11,304 bases of DNA from Saprospiraceae bacterium (GTDB lineage Bacteria; Bacteroidota; Bacteroidia; Chitinophagales; Saprospiraceae), in contig JABDJE010000012.1 of assembly GCA_013002625.1 (NCBI GenBank), positions 1 through 11,304 of the forward strand, written 5' to 3'. A program made the translations under genes and the position numbers. How positions within the stretch are numbered: the first letter of the stretch is position 1; each line of letters opens with the position of its first letter. Positions 7,802 through 11,304 of this stretch are shown here, piece after piece. The notes beneath the pieces were generated by a model. That model was given only the letters and a program-made list of their open reading frames with translations. It made no database searches and was not told the DNA's origin.

Positions 7802-7809
7802 TATATTTG
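7802..7809 (+). promoter_or_regulatory. Candidate -7 box abutting the peroxidase start
   Basis: TATATTTG matches TAnnTTTG exactly and ends one base before the ATG at 7811. If it is used, transcription would begin around 7814-7816, after the first ATG and at or just before the second in-frame ATG (7817), giving a leaderless message. There is no TTG at the normal -33 spacing; TTG at 7792-7794 is too close. It may be fortuitous in a 31-base gap inside a likely operon. Confidence 0.35.
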
Positions 7810-7810
7810 C

Positions 7811-8917
7811 ATGGCTATGAAGCTAAGATATATTATAGTGTTTGCATTTGCGCTGATCTTCTCTTCCTGTGGTGATGACTCAACGGTGAAAGTCTTCGAA
7901 GACAGAGATTTAACGGATATAGAATATAACCCTCAAACCTTACAGATTAGCTATCCCCAGACCTTTCCCAGACTGGAGCAACCAGATGACAATCTCATGA
8001 CGACTGATGGCGTAGAGCTTGGAAGACATTTGTTTTACGATCCTATTTTAAGTGCAGATTCCACGATGTCCTGTGCCTCTTGTCATTTACCTTTAGGCAG
8101 TTTTACTGATAATTTGGCGGTCAGTATTGGAATAGACAACATTGCGGGAAAACGCAGCTCCATGTCATTGTTGAATACCGGCTTTTATAATACAGGTCTC
8201 TTTTGGGATGGTCGATCGACGACACTTGAAGAGCAAGCGCTTTTGCCAGTTGAAGACCCCATAGAACTTCATGATACTTGGGATAATGTTATATTCAAAT
8301 TACAATGTACTGAGGCCTATCCAGAAATGTTTAGAAAAGCTTTTGGGATTGAAAAGTCTTCCCAAATCACCAAGGAGTTGGCGGCAAAAGCCATGGCTCA
8401 GTTTGAGCGGTCCCTGGTTTCATCAGGCAGCAGCAAGTATGACAAGGTGTTGGCAGGTAAGGATGTATTCACAGAAGAAGAATTGATGGGTTTTGAAATC
8501 TTTTTTGACATCAATGAAGACCTTCCTGATGGTGAATGCTTTCATTGTCACAACGAACCCTTGTTGACTACAAATGAATACCTCAACAATGGTCTTGATT
8601 CAGTTCCAGACTTTGATAGTTTCGAGGATGTTGGCTATGGTGCTGTTACGGGTGTAAATTTTGACAATGGTAAATTTCGAGTCCCCACATTGCGTAACAT
8701 CATTCATTCTGCGCCTTTCATGCATGATGGCCGATTTCAGACACTAGAAGAAGTTTTAGATCATTATAACTCTGGTGGTAAACCTTCTCCCAATAAACAT
8801 CCTTTAATTGTACCCCTGGGATTAACGCAGGAACACCTTGACGCTTTAATGGCCTTTCTTCATACCCTAACCGATGAAGAATTTATGAACAATCCTGCTT
8901 ATTCTGACCCGAATTGA
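7811..8917 (+). CDS. Di-haem cytochrome c peroxidase / MbnH-like lipoprotein
   Basis: This 368-residue member of the bacterial cytochrome c peroxidase/MauG superfamily has two haem c motifs: CASCH (88-92) in the N-terminal half and CFHCH (243-247) in the C-terminal half. Other family blocks are ELGRHLFYDPILS (69-81), NTGLFWDGRSTTLEEQALLPV (122-142 onward, Trp132), VPTLRNI (291-297) and APFMHDGRF (301-309); M304 is a candidate distal ligand. The family oxidises electron donors with peroxide, or, in MauG and MbnH, modifies a protein tryptophan. The signal sequence ends in IFSSC, so Cys20 is probably lipidated, placing the enzyme on a membrane facing the periplasm or outside. The start is ATG 7811 or ATG 7817; both leave the signal intact. 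It follows the MbnP-like gene after 31 bases, which is why I favour an MbnH-type role over simple peroxide removal. Confidence 0.93.
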   Translation: MAMKLRYIIVFAFALIFSSCGDDSTVKVFEDRDLTDIEYNPQTLQISYPQTFPRLEQPDDNLMTTDGVELGRHLFYDPILSADSTMSCASCHLPLGSFTDNLAVSIGIDNIAGKRSSMSLLNTGFYNTGLFWDGRSTTLEEQALLPVEDPIELHDTWDNVIFKLQCTEAYPEMFRKAFGIEKSSQITKELAAKAMAQFERSLVSSGSSKYDKVLAGKDVFTEEELMGFEIFFDINEDLPDGECFHCHNEPLLTTNEYLNNGLDSVPDFDSFEDVGYGAVTGVNFDNGKFRVPTLRNIIHSAPFMHDGRFQTLEEVLDHYNSGGKPSPNKHPLIVPLGLTQEHLDALMAFLHTLTDEEFMNNPAYSDPN

Positions 8918-9030
8918 TACCAATTTCTTTTGGATTTCCTACTACTATGTTGATTCGAAGTTTCTAAAGTCAATTTCAGCGACGTAATATCCCATTTCAT
9001 AGAATAATTGTGTTGAGTCTACCTGACTTG

Positions 9031-9057
9031 AATTATTTTCAGTCAAACAAAATAATT
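9031..9057 (+). promoter_or_regulatory. Perfect 9-bp inverted repeat just before the propeller gene
   Basis: AATTATTTT (9031-9039) and AAAATAATT (9049-9057) are exact reverse complements around a 9-base centre, ending two bases before the ATG at 9060. As RNA this would be an all-A/U stem next to the ribosome site; as DNA it could be an operator or just A/T-rich promoter sequence. A loose promoter reading (TTG 9013-9015, then TATTTTCA at 9034-9041) overlaps its left arm. The rest of the 142-base gap (8918-9059) shows nothing clear. Confidence 0.35.
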
Positions 9058-9059
9058 TT

Positions 9060-11304
9060 ATGAGACAATTTTTACTTTTTATCTTTCTTACATTATCGAC
9101 AGTGCTAAGCGCTCAACTTAATGTTGAGTTATTGTCAAACTTGCCTTATGCCGAAGACAACTCGGATGGATCTGACATCTGGGGCTATGTTGATGAGGAT
9201 GGTTCGGAATACGCCATATTTGGAACATTCAATGGTGTGTCAGTGATCAATGTGACCGATCCGCGTAATCCAGTTGAAGTGAATTTTATTGAACAGCAGG
9301 GTTCTATCTGGCGCGATATGAAATCTTGGGGGGATTATGTGTACGTAACCTCAGATCAACCTGGAACTTCGGATGGATTATTGGTTATAGATATGACTAC
9401 ATTGCCTGATTCTGTGACCTACAGGAATATTAACCCTGATGTAGAAAACCTTGGAACAATAAATACTTGTCATAATTTATATATCGATGAATTTGGATAC
9501 ATATATCTGGCAGGATGTAATCTTAATAATGGCGGGCTGCTTATTTTTGATGCCTTCACTACGCCAGGAGACCCAATCTTTGTCAGTGCAGGTGCTCCGA
9601 CCTACTCTCATGATATATATGTTCGTGACAGTTATGCATACAGCTCCGAAATTGATGAAGGGTCATTTGCTATATATGATGTCATAGAAAAGGATGATAT
9701 ATTATTTATTAATGATCAAAGAACACCATTTAACTTTGCCCATAATACGTGGTTATCAGATGATGGGAATACAATTTTCACGACTGATGAAATAGGTAAT
9801 GCGCCCATTGCGTCCTATGACATTTCAGATATGAATGATATTAAATTCCTCGATGAATTCAGGCCACAGGCTACAATAGGACAAAATGTGATTCCACACA
9901 ATGTGCACGTCCTTAATGATTACCTTATCATTTCATATTATACTGATGGATGCATTATTGTAGATGCGTCAAAACCAGATAATTTGGTAGAAGTTGGCAA
10001 TTGGGATACATTTTTGGGCGCCGGACAGGGATTTAATGGTGCCTGGGGCGCTTATCCATTCCTGCCTTCTGGCAATATTTTAATTGGAGATGTGAATTCA
10101 GGTTTATTTGTTTTGGAGCCTGACTATAAAAGAGCAGGTCATCTTGAAGGAACAGTAACAGATAAAAGCACAGGACTCGCCATCAATAATGCCAGTATTG
10201 AAATAGCTGATATTGATCTATTTGATTTTAGCAGGGCAGATGGGGTATACAAGACAGGGTCGGCTCAAGAAGGAACTTTTACAGCAGAGATAAGCGCGTT
10301 TGGCTACCAGCCTGTCACCAGGGATATTACACTTGTCAGCGGCGAAGTTGTCATAGAAGATTTCGAATTGGAACAATTGCCACGTGTAAATGTAACAGGT
10401 AGGGTAACAGCACAGAACAGCACCGCGGGATTAGAAGGAGTAGAAGTAAAATATAGTATTCAAGGTATGGAACAAAGTGTATTTACGGATGCAGACGGTA
10501 ACTTTTCCATACCTCAGATTATTGCCGGGGAATATGACTTTGTAGTTGGCGCTTGGGGGTATAAGTACACATTTGTTGAGAACCTCGACTTCAATAACGG
10601 CCAAACCGAGCAAAGTGTCGAATTACAACTTGAAGCAGGCATCGAAGATAACTTCGCACTTGATTTGGGATGGGAGACAGAGCTGCTTGGCGTACAAGGT
10701 GGTTGGGAAAGAGCAGATCCAATCGGACAGGCTCCGGCACCTAATATCCTGTTGGCTCCAGAAGACGATTCAGATGATCCAGGTCTACAGGCCTATGTGA
10801 CTGGAAATGCCAATTCATTCAATGATGGGTTCCTTTTTGGAACGGCCACACTCCAGTCACCAGAATTCGATCCTTCCGGAATGGAAGATGCTACCTTAAG
10901 TTATAAAACCTGGTTTTGGGCTTCTGATTTCCAGGGTAATCCTGGCGCTGAAAATATGATTATAACTATTACAAATGGCTTAGATTCCGTGAATATCGAT
11001 ACAATAGGAATGGAAAACCATATACCATTTGAATGGAATCAACGTGCTGAGATTGTATTGTCTGATGTCATTGATGTGACCTCAAATATGCGCATCATTG
11101 CACAAGTCGTTCAAGAAGGATTTGGTACTGCAGTGGAAGCGGGCTTTGATGACTTCAAAGTTTTTGCGGGTTCGCCAAGTTCGATCTCATCATTGGAAAA
11201 ATCAGTTGATTTCAAAATCTATCCGAATCCAACTCTTGATTTGTTTAACATAGAATTAAGCAAGGGTCAGGAAAACGGGTATATCCAGATATTTAGTTCT
11301 GATG
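9060..11304 (+). CDS. T9SS-exported choice-of-anchor-B/LVIVD-type beta-propeller protein (3' end missing)
   Basis: The ATG opens a frame that stays open to the window end, giving 748 residues without a stop. Residues 1-18 are a signal peptide cut at SA-Q. Residues 20-355 hold LVIVD-like repeats (GVSVINVTDPRNPVEV, GLLVIDMTTLP, GCIIVDASKPDNLVEVG) as in choice-of-anchor-B proteins; I read seven blades. Two carboxypeptidase-regulatory-like beta-sandwiches follow (360-436, HLEGTVTDKSTG; 442-518, VNVTGRVTAQ and TDADGNFSIPQI). Next is a jelly-roll-like module (about 535-710, FALDLGWETE, GGWERADPIGQ, GFDDFKVFAG). The beginning of a T9SS sorting domain (FKIYPNPTLD, YPNP at 721-724) comes last, and only about 60 more residues are expected beyond the window. 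The protein should be secreted and surface-held. Its ligand is unknown. Orientation and proximity link it to the MbnP-like and peroxidase genes, although the 142-base gap allows separate transcription. Confidence 0.9.
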   Translation, partial: MRQFLLFIFLTLSTVLSAQLNVELLSNLPYAEDNSDGSDIWGYVDEDGSEYAIFGTFNGVSVINVTDPRNPVEVNFIEQQGSIWRDMKSWGDYVYVTSDQPGTSDGLLVIDMTTLPDSVTYRNINPDVENLGTINTCHNLYIDEFGYIYLAGCNLNNGGLLIFDAFTTPGDPIFVSAGAPTYSHDIYVRDSYAYSSEIDEGSFAIYDVIEKDDILFINDQRTPFNFAHNTWLSDDGNTIFTTDEIGNAPIASYDISDMNDIKFLDEFRPQATIGQNVIPHNVHVLNDYLIISYYTDGCIIVDASKPDNLVEVGNWDTFLGAGQGFNGAWGAYPFLPSGNILIGDVNSGLFVLEPDYKRAGHLEGTVTDKSTGLAINNASIEIADIDLFDFSRADGVYKTGSAQEGTFTAEISAFGYQPVTRDITLVSGEVVIEDFELEQLPRVNVTGRVTAQNSTAGLEGVEVKYSIQGMEQSVFTDADGNFSIPQIIAGEYDFVVGAWGYKYTFVENLDFNNGQTEQSVELQLEAGIEDNFALDLGWETELLGVQGGWERADPIGQAPAPNILLAPEDDSDDPGLQAYVTGNANSFNDGFLFGTATLQSPEFDPSGMEDATLSYKTWFWASDFQGNPGAENMIITITNGLDSVNIDTIGMENHIPFEWNQRAEIVLSDVIDVTSNMRIIAQVVQEGFGTAVEAGFDDFKVFAGSPSSISSLEKSVDFKIYPNPTLDLFNIELSKGQENGYIQIFSSD

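Noticed and set aside
8918..8945. Terminator after the peroxidase gene
   Set aside because: Only a 4-bp CCAA/TTGG pairing is visible, too weak and without a T-run.
9487..9687. Plus-strand 66-codon frame (TTG start) in the region of the propeller
   Set aside because: It is out of frame with the long open frame from 9060, whose signal peptide, repeats and sorting domain are clear.
10431..10613. Minus-strand 60-codon frame inside the propeller gene
   Set aside because: It lies antisense to the second carboxypeptidase-regulatory-like domain, has no promoter or ribosome signal, and is explained by the coding strand.
1..11304. Defence system, CRISPR array, transposon or prophage
   Set aside because: No nuclease-effector pair, regular short repeats with spacers, transposase, integrase or terminal inverted repeats were seen; the lone exonuclease has a housekeeping DnaQ/ExoX-like architecture.

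Overview
The window looks like a chromosomal segment of a Bacteroidota bacterium, most likely a marine Saprospiraceae-like lineage. The reasons are two large surface proteins with type IX secretion (T9SS) C-terminal sorting domains (IKVYPNP and FKIYPNP motifs), SprB-type and HYR repeats, lipoproteins with Bacteroidota-style lipoboxes, -7 boxes of the TAnnTTTG type, and few strong Shine-Dalgarno sites. Placement below phylum level is inference.

Layout. Positions 1-2583 (+) hold the 3' part of a repeat-rich secreted adhesin-like gene. It meets pckA (2641-4263, -) tail to tail across a hairpin that can terminate both. A 331-base AT-rich divergent region (4264-4594) separates pckA from a Crp/Fnr-family regulator (4595-5284, +), which ends in a clear hairpin terminator. 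Next come a TerC-family membrane protein (5367-6203) and, 6 nt later, a DEDDh exonuclease with an ExoX-like C-terminal domain (6210-7034). The exonuclease overlaps by 23 nt a lipoprotein that I read as a divergent MbnP-family member (7012-7779). A di-haem cytochrome c peroxidase/MbnH-like lipoprotein follows (7811-8917). The window ends inside a T9SS-exported, LVIVD/choice-of-anchor-B-type beta-propeller protein (9060 to beyond 11304), which is missing from a stop-to-stop ORF list because it has no stop in the window.

How the genes may work together. pckA is central carbon metabolism (gluconeogenesis), and the adjacent divergent Crp/Fnr gene is a possible but unproven regulator of it. TerC and the exonuclease probably share a transcript that reads into the lipoprotein. 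The most interesting part is the right half: an MbnP-like lipoprotein, an MbnH/MauG-like di-haem peroxidase that is itself a lipoprotein, and a secreted seven-bladed propeller with a regularly spaced His-Asn/Asp signature. In methanotrophs MbnH oxidises a tryptophan of MbnP to kynurenine and thereby makes a copper site. A related cell-envelope redox/metal module here is a reasonable hypothesis, not a demonstrated function.

I saw no tRNA, rRNA, CRISPR array, insertion sequence or phage gene. The remaining reading frames look like shadows of these genes.
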